Positions 35,885 to 45,353 of a stretch of 64,000 nucleotides of DNA are shown here, in pieces. Position 1 is the stretch's first letter, and each line of letters opens with the position of its first letter. The stretch is from assembly GCA_016290615.1 (NCBI GenBank), contig JAEEUS010000004.1:58756-122755 (forward strand). Direction: 5' to 3'. Both the position numbers and the translations under genes were made by a program. Below the pieces are notes generated by a model, which made no database searches, was not told the origin of the DNA, and saw nothing but the letters and a program-made list of their open reading frames with translations. This DNA comes from Lachnospiraceae bacterium (GTDB lineage Bacteria; Bacillota; Clostridia; Lachnospirales; Lachnospiraceae).

Positions 35885-38061
35885 TTATGTCTCCTTTTTA
35901 TCATCTGTTTCAATACATATCTTTTAAGCAGGGCATTGCAGCTCTCAAAATGAACAGTATCATCATGATCCACCTGTTTGTCGGCATAGATTATCTTTTC
36001 AAATATTCCAATATATGATACAAGATCATGTGCAACGCTTTGCTGTGCTCTGTTTTCAAATTCCGTCAGTGTTTCGCCTTCCCTCAGCCTAAGTCCGACA
36101 TGTCTTAACAGTTTTAGGTTTCTATTCCACATAGTCATTACTTTTTCTCTATGACTCATCCTGCTGTATCTTATTCTTTTGTAAAGCGAGTCAAAAATCA
36201 AAAAGAGAATGACAAACGTAGCGACCATCAAAAGAGGCATGTACAATAATCTGAGATCAAAAGATCGTTTATCCATTATCGCATTATCAAGATCAGCCAA
36301 ATCAGTCATCGCATTATCGTATGCAACATTCTTGTATTTTTCACTGTAATAATCTGTTTGGACACTTGCAGTCTTATTACTTACTTCCCATCCAGAAGAC
36401 TTCTTAAATCCGGGCGTTGGTTCAAAATCGAGCCATCCGAATCCTTCAATATAGGCTTCTGCCCAGGCATGGGCTCTATCCGACATGACTTCATCTTCCC
36501 TGCCTGTAGTCATGCAATCATAACCCTGGATATATCTTGCAGGTATCCCCTGAGACCTGGCCATAAGAACAAAAGTCGTTGCAAAGTGAGTGCAATACCC
36601 CTCCTTTTTGTCAAATATCAGATAGTCCACAAAATCTGAACACGATCTTATATTCTCAGGAAGTTCACCCGGCTGCGTAGTATATTTGAGTTTTAGGAGA
36701 TAATCTTCAATACGTTCAAGCTTTTCATAGTCTGAGTGCGTTCCTTCTAATATTGCATCAAGTTCTCTCATCGCCCTGTCAGACAGTTTCGGATTTTCAG
36801 CATAGACATCATAGATTTGCTGTCTGTAACTGTTATATCCCTCAATAGTATAGCCTGACATATCTGCAGATGTTAATTCAGCCTTTGCTCTATCAAGTAC
36901 TTCCTTGTCTAATATAATGTTTTCATTTATAAGCTCATCAAAGCCTTCAAAGCTTCTGTTTATCCTGTAATATCTTATCTTGTATAAAAGCTTCTTCCTG
37001 CCTATAAAACTAACATCTCCGCCCACCTGCTTGGTCTGAGCGTCATCAATCCCCGGCAGCGATTTTGTCGGAGTAAACGCATGTGTTGTTCTGACACCGA
37101 CACAGTTGATATATATATAATCATTTTTCAGATAATCATTTATGCTTGCAGGATCATGTCTGATAACAGCACCAAGCGTCTCAAGTACATCATACATCTT
37201 GTAATCTATCAAAGACTCATCATTCTTTACCCATCTTCTTCCGTCAAATGAATCAAATGACTTTCCTCCAAGATACAGAGCACCCTTGCTCATAGTATTT
37301 CTTGATATATCCAAAACCTTGTACGGATCAGCTGTGATTCCACTTCCTATCCCGCCGTTATCTGAAAATCCTATCTTTGCTTCTTCATTATCCCAGCTTT
37401 TCTTTATATCAAGAGATTGGACAATGATCTCATACCTTATCCTGGCAGCCTTGGCAAAGCTTTTGACAAATCCCCAGTCATAAGGCTTGTCAGGAAACCT
37501 TATCAGAAACAATAAAAGAAACAAAACAGCTACGAACGGAAAAACATAAACAACATGCGGCTTGAGTTTTGTGTCTCCTTCCTTGTTCCATCTAAGCTGT
37601 ATTTCCTCTATAAGTGTAACACTTGTATAGAGCAAAAACATCAGTACTATGCATTTTGAGACCGTTATCTGTTTAAAAAGAAAGATCACAAGGACAATAA
37701 ATCCGGCTGCTAATAAAATCAGCTTTATCATTCTGTATCTTTCTGCGATCTTCTCGATAAAAAAGCAGCCTATGCCAATCAGAAGTACCCATAACCCCCA
37801 CTTGTACTCATGAATCAACTTTGTTCTCGTCTCATCACCAATTGTGATCAGAATTCCAACGATGCCTGTCAATATGACACCGATCACTATCGTACGCAAT
37901 CTGGATTTTATATGCAGATACACTACGGGAATAGTTCCAGATATCAGAGAAAGAACGTATATAAGAATACCCGTCTCATTATTCGAGCGAAAAAGCACAG
38001 ATAAAACAGCTATAAGGCAAAGAGGAATCACATGAATAAGATCATATACAAAATCTATCAT
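35881..38061 (-). CDS. Membrane transglutaminase-like protein (TgpA type)
   Basis: About 726 residues: six or so membrane helices in the first 200, an extracellular region with a transglutaminase-like core (KKEGYCTHFATTFVLMARSQGIPARYIQGYD; DRAHAWAEAYIEGFGWLDFEPTPGF) near residues 485-560 with Cys, His and the acidic third position, another membrane helix near 625 and a cytoplasmic tail with a DUF4129-like region. The fold acts as protease or crosslinker in the envelope. ATG 38061 has GGAGG seven bases upstream; GTG 38064 is too close to it. Part of the widespread moxR-DUF58-transglutaminase module. Confidence 0.92.
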   Translation of the reverse strand: MIDFVYDLIHVIPLCLIAVLSVLFRSNNETGILIYVLSLISGTIPVVYLHIKSRLRTIVIGVILTGIVGILITIGDETRTKLIHEYKWGLWVLLIGIGCFFIEKIAERYRMIKLILLAAGFIVLVIFLFKQITVSKCIVLMFLLYTSVTLIEEIQLRWNKEGDTKLKPHVVYVFPFVAVLFLLLFLIRFPDKPYDWGFVKSFAKAARIRYEIIVQSLDIKKSWDNEEAKIGFSDNGGIGSGITADPYKVLDISRNTMSKGALYLGGKSFDSFDGRRWVKNDESLIDYKMYDVLETLGAVIRHDPASINDYLKNDYIYINCVGVRTTHAFTPTKSLPGIDDAQTKQVGGDVSFIGRKKLLYKIRYYRINRSFEGFDELINENIILDKEVLDRAKAELTSADMSGYTIEGYNSYRQQIYDVYAENPKLSDRAMRELDAILEGTHSDYEKLERIEDYLLKLKYTTQPGELPENIRSCSDFVDYLIFDKKEGYCTHFATTFVLMARSQGIPARYIQGYDCMTTGREDEVMSDRAHAWAEAYIEGFGWLDFEPTPGFKKSSGWEVSNKTASVQTDYYSEKYKNVAYDNAMTDLADLDNAIMDKRSFDLRLLYMPLLMVATFVILFLIFDSLYKRIRYSRMSHREKVMTMWNRNLKLLRHVGLRLREGETLTEFENRAQQSVAHDLVSYIGIFEKIIYADKQVDHDDTVHFESCNALLKRYVLKQMIKRRHK

Positions 38062-39224
38062 CACATCACCTCCGTCAGGTCACACTCTGTGGATATTCTG
38101 ACCATATTTGTCCTTGTCATAAGCTGTGATGAATAATCATCTTTCACGTTGTTCGATATTATGTAAACTACTGCTGGAATATTGTTTTTACTTAACTCTG
38201 AAGCTGTCTGGGCCATTGCATCATCCCATTTATGAACAACCATAAATACAGCTTTCTTCAAAAATACGGTCTTACTGTCCAAAAGGTTGCGACACAAAAG
38301 CTCATTATTATGAGATTCATCAAAAGCAATCGAGGACATTCTCTCATAGAATTCTTCAAACCCTTTGTTCTTATCAACAGAATCCTCTTCAAATGACGCA
38401 CCTTCGTAATATGTAGATACTTGTATTCCTCTCTGTGAAAAGTACAGATTAAGTGCTATTGCAGCCTCAAGTATCTTATTTTCAAGCGGAAGATACTCTT
38501 CAATCCTGTTACTTACTCTGTGAGTATCAACAATTATGCCCACCCCCTGTTGCTGCTCTCCTATTCTTTCGCGGACCATGAACTTGCCTATATTGGCACT
38601 GACTTTCCAATTCATCATCCTTACATCATCTCCGGCAACATATTCGCGCGATATAACATCAGGCTCGTTCTGATTGACTCTTGAGTCTCTGACAGCACTC
38701 AAAGCAATATCAGCATGCGCAAGATTAGAAAGGTGAACCACATTGGGCCTGACGGTAACTCGAAAAGGTTCCCTGTTTTTATATGTAATCGAAAACAGTC
38801 TGAAGAAATCCTGTATCACAACTCTTTTGATTCCAACTTCGTATTCTCCTCTGTATTTACATACAATATTGGTCTGTTTTTTTATACCGCTCATTGGTCG
38901 AAGCTCATATTCAGTTTTATCATCAAGGCCGCTTATCGTGGAAAAAGTTGAATAAAATAAAACCCTGACACCGGAGAAGTTGATCCTGCTCTCATTTTGC
39001 AGAGTAAAATAGAACGTGGCCGTATTGTTGCATACGATGTCACGTGCATCGATATTCTGATATATCTTAAACAAAAGATATACGCACATTATGTACAGAA
39101 GGGATATTATCGGAATGAGTGAAAAGAGCATAAACAGCCCATAGCTAATCAGCCCTCCGTAGAAAGAAATGCCAATCAGTGACAATACCCACAAGATCAA
39201 TAATATGATACGGTTTCTTTTCAT
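38061..39224 (-). CDS. DUF58 domain protein
   Basis: About 387 residues with two N-terminal membrane helices and a DUF58 domain marked by SREYVAGDDVRMMNWKVSANIGKFMVRE near residue 195, then a VWA-like fold beginning GVGIIVDTHR. DUF58 proteins work with MoxR AAA+ ATPases, presumably in assembling or activating envelope complexes. ATG 39224 has GGAG eight bases upstream inside the moxR end; the track GTG (39233) has no room for a site. Confidence 0.92.
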   Translation of the reverse strand: MKRNRIILLILWVLSLIGISFYGGLISYGLFMLFSLIPIISLLYIMCVYLLFKIYQNIDARDIVCNNTATFYFTLQNESRINFSGVRVLFYSTFSTISGLDDKTEYELRPMSGIKKQTNIVCKYRGEYEVGIKRVVIQDFFRLFSITYKNREPFRVTVRPNVVHLSNLAHADIALSAVRDSRVNQNEPDVISREYVAGDDVRMMNWKVSANIGKFMVRERIGEQQQGVGIIVDTHRVSNRIEEYLPLENKILEAAIALNLYFSQRGIQVSTYYEGASFEEDSVDKNKGFEEFYERMSSIAFDESHNNELLCRNLLDSKTVFLKKAVFMVVHKWDDAMAQTASELSKNNIPAVVYIISNNVKDDYSSQLMTRTNMVRISTECDLTEVM

Positions 39225-39229
39225 GAGGA

Positions 39230-40150
39230 TCACTCCATGGGAATCTTTGCCTTAATGACCAGACTCTTTACTATACTGTCGATATCCTCTTTTCGTATCT
39301 TCGCTTCTGGAGTTAGTGTCATCCTGTGATGAAGTACATTTACAGCAACAGCTTTAACATCATCCGGCTTAACAAAATCACGACCGTCAAGAAACGCTTT
39401 AGCCCGTGAGGCAGCCACAATAAAAAGCATCGCTCTTGGACTGGCGCCAAGAACAAATCTGCTTTCGTTTCGGGTGAGGTCTATTATCTCCTGAATATAT
39501 TTAAGCACGGCATCACTTACATGAATATCATTGACTGCTTTTCTGAGCGCAAGAATATCCTCACCGTCACATAAACTCTTTACTTCATCAATAGTCTTTC
39601 CTTCGATATGGTTCTTAGCAAGCCGTATCTCCTCTTGTGCTGTAGGATAACCTATAGACAGCTTCATCATGAATCTGTCCATCTGAGCTTCCGGAAGAGG
39701 ATATGTCCCAAGATATTCGACAGGATTCTGCGTTGCGATCACCATAAATGGTTGGGGAATCTCTAGATCCACTCCATCCACGGTAACCTTTCCCTCCCCC
39801 ATAGCCTCTAACAGACTTGCCTGAGTTTTGGGAGATGTCCTGTTTATCTCATCTGCAAGTATCATCTGGTGCATAACAGCACCTTCTTTATACTCAAATT
39901 CGCCTGTCTTCATGTTGTAGATTGATATGCCAACAACATCCGAAGGAAGAGTATCAGGTGTAAACTGTATTCTGGCAAAGCTTAAATCTATGGACTTTGA
40001 GAGTATTTTTGCAAGTGTCGTCTTACCAACCCCCGGAACATCCTCAAGCAGGACATGTCCACCTGCCAAAAGACAGGTCAGTACATCTTCAATCACATCT
40101 TCCTTGCCGACAAAATACTCACTTATCTGATCTCTTAATCTGTTAATCAT
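39230..40150 (-). CDS. MoxR-family AAA+ ATPase
   Basis: 306 residues. LLEDVPGVGKTTLA near residue 36 is Walker A; MILADEINRTSPKTQ near residue 100 is Walker B with the MoxR-specific INR; ATQNPVEYLGTYPLPEAQMDRF near 150 is sensor 1 plus the family signature; GASPRAM is sensor 2. It is a chaperone-like ATPase acting with the DUF58 protein. GGGGG lies eight bases before ATG. First gene of a six-gene operon with overlaps or spacers of 15 bases or less. Confidence 0.95.
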   Translation of the reverse strand: MINRLRDQISEYFVGKEDVIEDVLTCLLAGGHVLLEDVPGVGKTTLAKILSKSIDLSFARIQFTPDTLPSDVVGISIYNMKTGEFEYKEGAVMHQMILADEINRTSPKTQASLLEAMGEGKVTVDGVDLEIPQPFMVIATQNPVEYLGTYPLPEAQMDRFMMKLSIGYPTAQEEIRLAKNHIEGKTIDEVKSLCDGEDILALRKAVNDIHVSDAVLKYIQEIIDLTRNESRFVLGASPRAMLFIVAASRAKAFLDGRDFVKPDDVKAVAVNVLHHRMTLTPEAKIRKEDIDSIVKSLVIKAKIPME

Positions 40151-40180
40151 TCTGTTTTCCCCCTTAATTTCTATAGTATC

Positions 40181-40186
40181 ATTATA
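40181..40186 (-). promoter_or_regulatory. Candidate -10 of the moxR operon
   Basis: TATAAT on minus, about 30 bases before the moxR ATG. The -35 position is poor, so confidence is limited. Confidence 0.4.
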
Positions 40187-40304
40187 GATGAAAACTATTA
40201 CTGGTGATAGCTTTTTGATATATATTTTTGGTCAAATTGATATTTCAATCCTGCATGTTTTGTATTATACTTCTTAAAAACATTACTCAACGAGGTACAA
40301 CAAA

Positions 40305-40826
40305 ATGACTAAAACAAGATCGACTACACTCAGGATAACACTTACAGCCGTTTTTATGGCTCTAAACATAATCATGTCATCTTTTGGCATTCCCGTCCCG
40401 GGCGGACATCTTTATCTGTGTGATGCCGTAATATGCCTGGCAGCAATTCTTTTGAATCCGTTAGAAGCGTTTGTTGTAGGAGGTGTGGGATCATTTTTAG
40501 GAGATATGCTTTTTTATCCTCTTCCGATGTTCGTCTCTCTCGTTACGCATGGTCTGCAGGCTGTTGTGATCTCACTGATCTCGCATAAGACATTTAAATC
40601 TCACCCGAGGATCGCATCATCCATCGGAGTAACGATTGGCGGCATAATCATGGTAACAGGCTACACACTTGGAAAGATTTACGTTTACAGCACGTTTGAA
40701 TACGCAATGCTCAAACTCCCTTATGAGATCGCACAGGCTGCCTTAGGTGCCGTACTTGGCTCTGTTCTGTGCTGGCATGCCGGTATCCATAAGTTCTTTA
40801 ACAGAATCACTGAGAACGCAGATTAG
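40305..40826 (+). CDS. ECF transporter substrate-binding (S) component
   Basis: 173 residues with five to six membrane helices and the layout of ECF S-components: LRITLTAVFMALNIIMSSFG, a short loop with GHLYLCDAVICLAAILLNPLEAFVVGGVGSFLGDML, and later GGIIMVTGYTLGKIYVY. It binds a vitamin or precursor and docks on the shared EcfAA'T module encoded elsewhere. The substrate cannot be told, and no riboswitch was recognised in the 150-base upstream region. GAGG precedes ATG by ten bases. Its 3' end overlaps the convergent EamA gene by 20 bases. Confidence 0.88.
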   Translation: MTKTRSTTLRITLTAVFMALNIIMSSFGIPVPGGHLYLCDAVICLAAILLNPLEAFVVGGVGSFLGDMLFYPLPMFVSLVTHGLQAVVISLISHKTFKSHPRIASSIGVTIGGIIMVTGYTLGKIYVYSTFEYAMLKLPYEIAQAALGAVLGSVLCWHAGIHKFFNRITENAD

Positions 40827-41712
40827 TGTTTAATCTGGCATTGCTCACCACAATACCTGCTATAACGAGTAATGCCCCGATAATAACACTTACAGACAGG
40901 TCTTCTTTATACCAGACTATACCTATCAAAGTCGCGGCTACAGGCTCGATCGAAGCGATGATCGATGCCTGCCCGTTCTCGACTTCCTTAAGTCCTATCG
41001 TATAAGTCAGATACGGAATTATCGTAGATACAAGTACAAATATGACAGCCAGTACAATGCTTTCGGACGAAGAAGTAACAGTACTGGCTACTTTTATGCC
41101 ATCTGCAAAGAATACAGTTGTAAATGCAGCGAAAAGAAATGTATAAAAACTGATCGTATACGAATCATATCCCCGCTCTATGGCAAAGCGAGAAAATATC
41201 GAATACAGCGCATATCCGAGACCTGCACCGAGTCCGATAAAAAGAGTAGTCAAAGTCAGTCTTTCCGTATTTGAAAAAACTCCCGTAACAAAGATCAAAC
41301 CTATAAAGGCAAGAAGCAGCGCAATAATCTTAGGCTTCGTCAATCTTTCCTTGAAACAAATCGCCGATATGATCATTACAAATGCTGGAGCCGTATACAG
41401 AAGAATAGCCCCAACAGAAAGCGACGTAATAGTTATTTCCTTAAAATAGCACAGATTAAAGAATACTATACTTAGGATTCCTGTTCCGAAAAAGCACCAC
41501 AAGTCCTTTAATCTGATCTTAAAGAGTCTTTTATCTTTTATCAGCAAAACCACCGCCATAAAGACGGTGGTAAGAACTGCTCTCAAAAAAACTATATCCC
41601 ATGAATTAAGACCTTTATCATTAAACGGCCTTACAAACAAACCCATACATCCCCAAAGGATCCCGGCAGTAAGTATCAGTATCATGCTTACCATTTTCTT
41701 TCTGTCTTTCAA
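40807..41712 (-). CDS. EamA/DMT-family transporter
   Basis: About 301 residues with ten membrane helices in two repeated EamA halves (ILILTAGILWGCMGLFVRPF; LFIGLGAGLGYALYSIFSRFA, then GLKEVENGQASIIASIEPVAATLIGI), typical of drug/metabolite or amino acid exporters. Substrate unknown. The track TTG at 41739 lies within the previous gene; a second TTG at 41712 has AAGGGGA about eight bases upstream and is preferred, with ATG 41694 as a further option. It follows the macro-like protein gene by 16 bases. Confidence 0.88.
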   Translation of the reverse strand: MKDRKKMVSMILILTAGILWGCMGLFVRPFNDKGLNSWDIVFLRAVLTTVFMAVVLLIKDKRLFKIRLKDLWCFFGTGILSIVFFNLCYFKEITITSLSVGAILLYTAPAFVMIISAICFKERLTKPKIIALLLAFIGLIFVTGVFSNTERLTLTTLFIGLGAGLGYALYSIFSRFAIERGYDSYTISFYTFLFAAFTTVFFADGIKVASTVTSSSESIVLAVIFVLVSTIIPYLTYTIGLKEVENGQASIIASIEPVAATLIGIVWYKEDLSVSVIIGALLVIAGIVVSNARLNTNLRSQ

Positions 41713-41728
41713 TTTCTCGTCCCCTTGA

Positions 41729-42604
41729 TCAGAAATCAACTATTGGCTTCAAACCATATTGCTCGAGCGAATCGCTGATATCGATTATATCATAATGTTC
41801 GTTTTCTATATAGAACTCCCATATCTTATCCTCGAGAATGCTTTCAGATATGGCATAGCCTGCTCGCTTAAGCATATCTTTGGTCTCATCCAGGTTAAGT
41901 TTAAGTCCGACACAAAACTGAAATGCAGTTCTCTTGTCAGGTTTGTAGATGTCCGGTTTCTTTTTAACATTGTGAACAATATGTTTGGAAACCCATGCCG
42001 TGCTCTCAAGTTCTGTCAAACTGATGCCTTTAGAATCTGACATATAAAGAAGATATACTCCAAACGGATCTGATATGTGTTTAAGTCTCTCCTTAAGCGC
42101 AGACTGATCTACAGGTTCAATATAATCTTCCTCATCACAAAATGCGCTTTCTTTTGCCGCATAAGAAATGCAGACATCTTCCAAAGCACCGGCTTTGGAA
42201 GATGATTTCATCGCTGCACCCCTGGCCATGAAAGCCTGTCCGAAGGCAGCCGTTATATTTAGTGCTCTTCTGTCTTTTTCAGGGTTTGTGAAAGGGGTCA
42301 GAATATTACGCAACTTATCAGCCAATCCAGTGTTACTCTTAGATGAAGGAACCACCAAAAAAACTTCAATGTCACGTTCTGTCATATGATCATTTATAAC
42401 ATCTATGGCAGTCCTCAGCCCATATGTTCTTTGCATACCTTCAGTATTCAATCTGATGACTATGGAAGTTAAATTCCTTTCATATGCAGACTCAAGGATT
42501 CCTGTACACTCGCTTCTTATCCTATCTGCATCAGAGCCTGTTAGTTCTTTTACAGTTACATTATTAAACGATATACTGTTATTTCTGATGATCTTTAATG
42601 ACAT
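41729..42604 (-). CDS. Truncated macro-domain-like protein with C-terminal helical/HTH-type domain
   Basis: 291 residues. Residues 20-100 (ESAYERNLTSIVIRLNTEGMQRTYGLRTAIDVINDHM; DIEVFLVVPSS) align by eye with the second half of a macro domain (the strand-loop-helix after ISTGxFGYP), but the N-terminal ADP-ribose-binding half with NAAN is missing and the glycine loop is changed to NTEGMQRTYG. The C-terminal 100 residues (LTELESTAWVSKHIVHNVKKKP, TAFQFCVGLKLNLDETKDMLKRAGY) form a helical domain seen behind some macro domains and phage-repressor-like proteins. Probably non-catalytic. It is 13 bases downstream of a VWA gene. Confidence 0.7.
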   Translation of the reverse strand: MSLKIIRNNSISFNNVTVKELTGSDADRIRSECTGILESAYERNLTSIVIRLNTEGMQRTYGLRTAIDVINDHMTERDIEVFLVVPSSKSNTGLADKLRNILTPFTNPEKDRRALNITAAFGQAFMARGAAMKSSSKAGALEDVCISYAAKESAFCDEEDYIEPVDQSALKERLKHISDPFGVYLLYMSDSKGISLTELESTAWVSKHIVHNVKKKPDIYKPDKRTAFQFCVGLKLNLDETKDMLKRAGYAISESILEDKIWEFYIENEHYDIIDISDSLEQYGLKPIVDF

Positions 42605-42617
42605 TTCCTACCTCGTG

Positions 42618-43286
42618 TCAGATTCTCTTATGTCTTTTCTTATAGTCTTCTTTAACAGGAGCCATACACTCATCAAGCGCCGTATCAAATTCAACGGATG
42701 CCTTGCAGCTTCTGAAAGCACTCACAGCACGACCAAGCGTTGCATAATTCAGTTTAGTCCCTGCACTGTCGCATTCATAATTGAAAGCCCTGCTTGCAGA
42801 TATTCCGAATTTTCCCGCTTCCTTAGCAGCATCGATATTTGCGCCCAAAAAAATGAATTCCCAACCGTTTTTCTGTTTCTTTTCTATCATCTTTTTTACT
42901 TTGTCATAATCATACTTATGGCTTGAATTCTCCATTCCGTCAGTCGTGATTATGAACATTGTCTTTTCAGGGACATCCTCATCTGCTGCTTTCTTATGGA
43001 TCTTTCCTATATGATGGATCGCGCCTCCAACAGCATCCAGCAATGCTGTGCATCCCCTTACATAGTACTGTTTGTCTGTCATAGGCTCTATCGTATCGAT
43101 AGAAACCCTGTCATATATGACATCGCTCACATCATCAAACAGCACCGTTGAAATATAAGCCTCTCCGTTTTCCTTTTTCTGTTTCTCAAGCATTGAATTG
43201 AAGCCGCCTATTGTATCAGCCTCAAGTCCCCTCATTGAACCGCTTCTGTCAAGAATGAAAACCACTTCTGTTAATCCTTTACGCAT
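42618..43286 (-). CDS. VWA-domain protein (TerY-like)
   Basis: 222 residues forming a single von Willebrand A domain: VVFILDRSGSMRGLEADTIGGFNSML contains the metal-site DxSxS, GCTALLDAVGGAI the Thr loop and MFIITTDGMENSS the third Asp. Similar stand-alone VWA proteins occur with tellurium-resistance (TerY) type genes. No signal peptide, so cytoplasmic. AAAGGAGG lies before ATG. Encoded directly upstream of the macro-like gene, a pairing that hints at a shared function. Confidence 0.9.
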   Translation of the reverse strand: MRKGLTEVVFILDRSGSMRGLEADTIGGFNSMLEKQKKENGEAYISTVLFDDVSDVIYDRVSIDTIEPMTDKQYYVRGCTALLDAVGGAIHHIGKIHKKAADEDVPEKTMFIITTDGMENSSHKYDYDKVKKMIEKKQKNGWEFIFLGANIDAAKEAGKFGISASRAFNYECDSAGTKLNYATLGRAVSAFRSCKASVEFDTALDECMAPVKEDYKKRHKRI

Positions 43287-43358
43287 GTTGTATCCTCCTT
43301 TGATTGAATCATGTTTTATATATCTGATGATTCAACTTTACAACATGCATAACCTGTG

Positions 43359-43381
43359 ACGGTTGTTTGTCAAACAACCGT
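43359..43381 (-). terminator. Strong hairpin without U-tract after the permease gene
   Basis: ACGGTTGTTT and AAACAACCGT form a 10-bp perfect stem with a 3-base loop, three bases after the permease stop codon. No T-run follows on minus, so it may protect an mRNA end or cause pausing instead of acting as a classical terminator. Confidence 0.4.
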
Positions 43382-43383
43382 AT

Positions 43384-44286
43384 TCAGAATATCAGGATAT
43401 TAACAAGCAGACCGCACAAAACGGAAAAGAGTATCACATACAACCAGTAATATACAAAGTGTCTGATTCCCAGCACGACCTTAAGTGCGCCCAGATTGGT
43501 TATCTTTGTCGCAGGGCCTGTGATCATAAATGCAGCTGCACTTCCCAGACTCATACCGTTTGCAAGCCACATCTTAAGTATTGGGATCGTTCCTCCTCCA
43601 CATACATATAAGGGAACACCGACTGTGGAAGCCATTAGCACTCCCCAGGCTTCGTTTCCACCGAACATGAAAGTAACAGCATCCTGAGGAACGTATCTCT
43701 GAAACAGAGCCGAAAGGAGAACACCAACTAAAAAGTATCCTCCCGTTGCCTTAATGTTTCTATACAGATTCTTTAAAAAGCGAATGAACAAGTTTGGATC
43801 TGTGTCTTTGTTCTTTGGTTCATTAAAACTTGCAAATGTAAAAAAAGATTTCTTTTTATATAATATACGTATGATCACTCCTGCGCATATCCCGCATAAA
43901 AAACACGTTAATATCCTTATAGATAACACCTTAATGCCGAGTGCCGCACTATAAATAATTAGCTGTGGATTAAGTAGTATCGAGCTCATCATAAAGGCTG
44001 CCAGCCATTCATCTCTGATTCCACTTTTTGAAAAAGATGCTGCAATAGGAATAGTCCCGTACATACATAACGGGGAAGCCACTCCAAGCATTGAAGCTAA
44101 GACTATCCCCGAAAAACTGCCACCATCACTGTTCATTTTTCTCATGGCACCGTGTATCTTGTCCTTAAAGAATACAGATACTACACTACCTATGATCATA
44201 CCAGCTACCCAATAGCCGAATATCTGATGAAGCTGGACGGAGAAATAATACCAAATATATATAAACTCTCTGCTAATTATCTCCAT
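43384..44286 (-). CDS. Permease of the YraQ/ArsP (UPF0718) family
   Basis: About 300 residues with eight or so membrane helices. The two repeated family motifs are present: ASPLCMYGTIPIAASF (near residue 70) and GVPLYVCGGGTIPILKMWL (near residue 226), each followed by a long helix. ArsP members export organoarsenicals; others have unknown substrates, and cysteine placement here (PLCMYG) differs from the usual PCC. ATG at 44286 has GAGG six bases upstream; the track start at 44301 lacks a site. It overlaps the DUF362 gene by 14 bases. Confidence 0.87.
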   Translation of the reverse strand: MEIISREFIYIWYYFSVQLHQIFGYWVAGMIIGSVVSVFFKDKIHGAMRKMNSDGGSFSGIVLASMLGVASPLCMYGTIPIAASFSKSGIRDEWLAAFMMSSILLNPQLIIYSAALGIKVLSIRILTCFLCGICAGVIIRILYKKKSFFTFASFNEPKNKDTDPNLFIRFLKNLYRNIKATGGYFLVGVLLSALFQRYVPQDAVTFMFGGNEAWGVLMASTVGVPLYVCGGGTIPILKMWLANGMSLGSAAAFMITGPATKITNLGALKVVLGIRHFVYYWLYVILFSVLCGLLVNILIF

Positions 44287-45334
44287 CTTGTGCCTCATCA
44301 AGATCTACTATCTCGTATGCTCTGTTGCCAAGTCCAATTTCTTCGGCATGTTTAAGTATATGTAACCCGTTAAGACTTGTTATTCTGTTCTGCAAAGACC
44401 CGCCGTCCGGAGCTTCAAATACCAGATCTATACAAGCCTGGTCAAGCGCAACAGGATCGTTTGAAGCCAGAATTCCTATATCATGCATATCAACTTCCGC
44501 CGGAGAAGATACACAGTCACAGTCTACTGACATTCGATTCATGACACTGATGAATGTGATATTGTCACCATGTCCTTCATAGTCATAAACAGATTTGGCA
44601 GCCTCTGCCATTGACTCGGTAAAAGTATCCTGATTTGTTGTAAGAGCAGCCAATGTTATCGTGGGTTTTTTAAGCATTCCACCTGAGTGTATTCTTACCT
44701 TACCTTCTCTGGAAGCTATACCGATCGAAATGTTTTTTAGAGCACCGCCAAATCCTCCCATCGGATGACCCTTAAAATGCGTTAGCACAAGAACATAGTC
44801 GTAATTAGCGAGATTTTTACCAACCCAGTTTTCTTTGAGATTCTTACCGCCTTCGACAGGTATTGATATGTAACCATCCCTGTCCATGATGTCCACATCT
44901 GCTATATCAGTAAAGCCATGATCTTTCGCAACCTGCATATGCATTGCCGTATCGGCTCTCTTGGAGCCAGAGTAAGCCGTATTGCATTCTATAATGGTCC
45001 CGTCAACGCTCTGAATGAGATTTTTTATCAGATCAGGATCAAGATGATTGGGATTCCCCGCTTCACCTGTTGAAAGCTTTATTGCCACATTTCCCTTAGG
45101 ATCCACATTTAAAGCCTCATATACTTTTTGCAGTCCTTCCGGACTTATATCCTTTGTCATATATACCACAGAGGAGGCAGAGAAATCTCTGCCTTCACTC
45201 TTCATGGTATCAACATCATAGAATTCATGTTCTTCAATGTCATAGTACATATGCATCTTATAGCCTACAGTAAGCGCTACTAATACGCAGACGATACATC
45301 CTATGACTTTTAAAACAATGTGTTTCTTTTTCAC
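44273..45334 (-). CDS. Membrane-anchored DUF362 protein
   Basis: About 353 residues: a single N-terminal membrane helix (VLKVIGCIVCVLVALTVGY), then a DUF362 domain (VAIKLSTGEAGNPNHLDPDLI, GTIIECNTAYSGSKR, THFKGHPMGGFGGALKN, with GCC-like CDCVSSP near residue 275). DUF362 proteins often accompany ferredoxin domains; none is present here. Function unknown. Start GTG 45334 with GGAG six bases upstream, preferred over TTG 45346. It sits between flotillin and the permease in one operon. Confidence 0.85.
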   Translation of the reverse strand: MKKKHIVLKVIGCIVCVLVALTVGYKMHMYYDIEEHEFYDVDTMKSEGRDFSASSVVYMTKDISPEGLQKVYEALNVDPKGNVAIKLSTGEAGNPNHLDPDLIKNLIQSVDGTIIECNTAYSGSKRADTAMHMQVAKDHGFTDIADVDIMDRDGYISIPVEGGKNLKENWVGKNLANYDYVLVLTHFKGHPMGGFGGALKNISIGIASREGKVRIHSGGMLKKPTITLAALTTNQDTFTESMAEAAKSVYDYEGHGDNITFISVMNRMSVDCDCVSSPAEVDMHDIGILASNDPVALDQACIDLVFEAPDGGSLQNRITSLNGLHILKHAEEIGLGNRAYEIVDLDEAQDGDN

Positions 45335-45353
45335 GCTAATCTCCAAGTCTTAT

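Noticed and set aside
36358-38061. Loss of the transglutaminase catalytic triad because of FEPTPG instead of FDPTPG
   Set aside because: The Glu form is common in this membrane transglutaminase class, so it is not taken as a defect.
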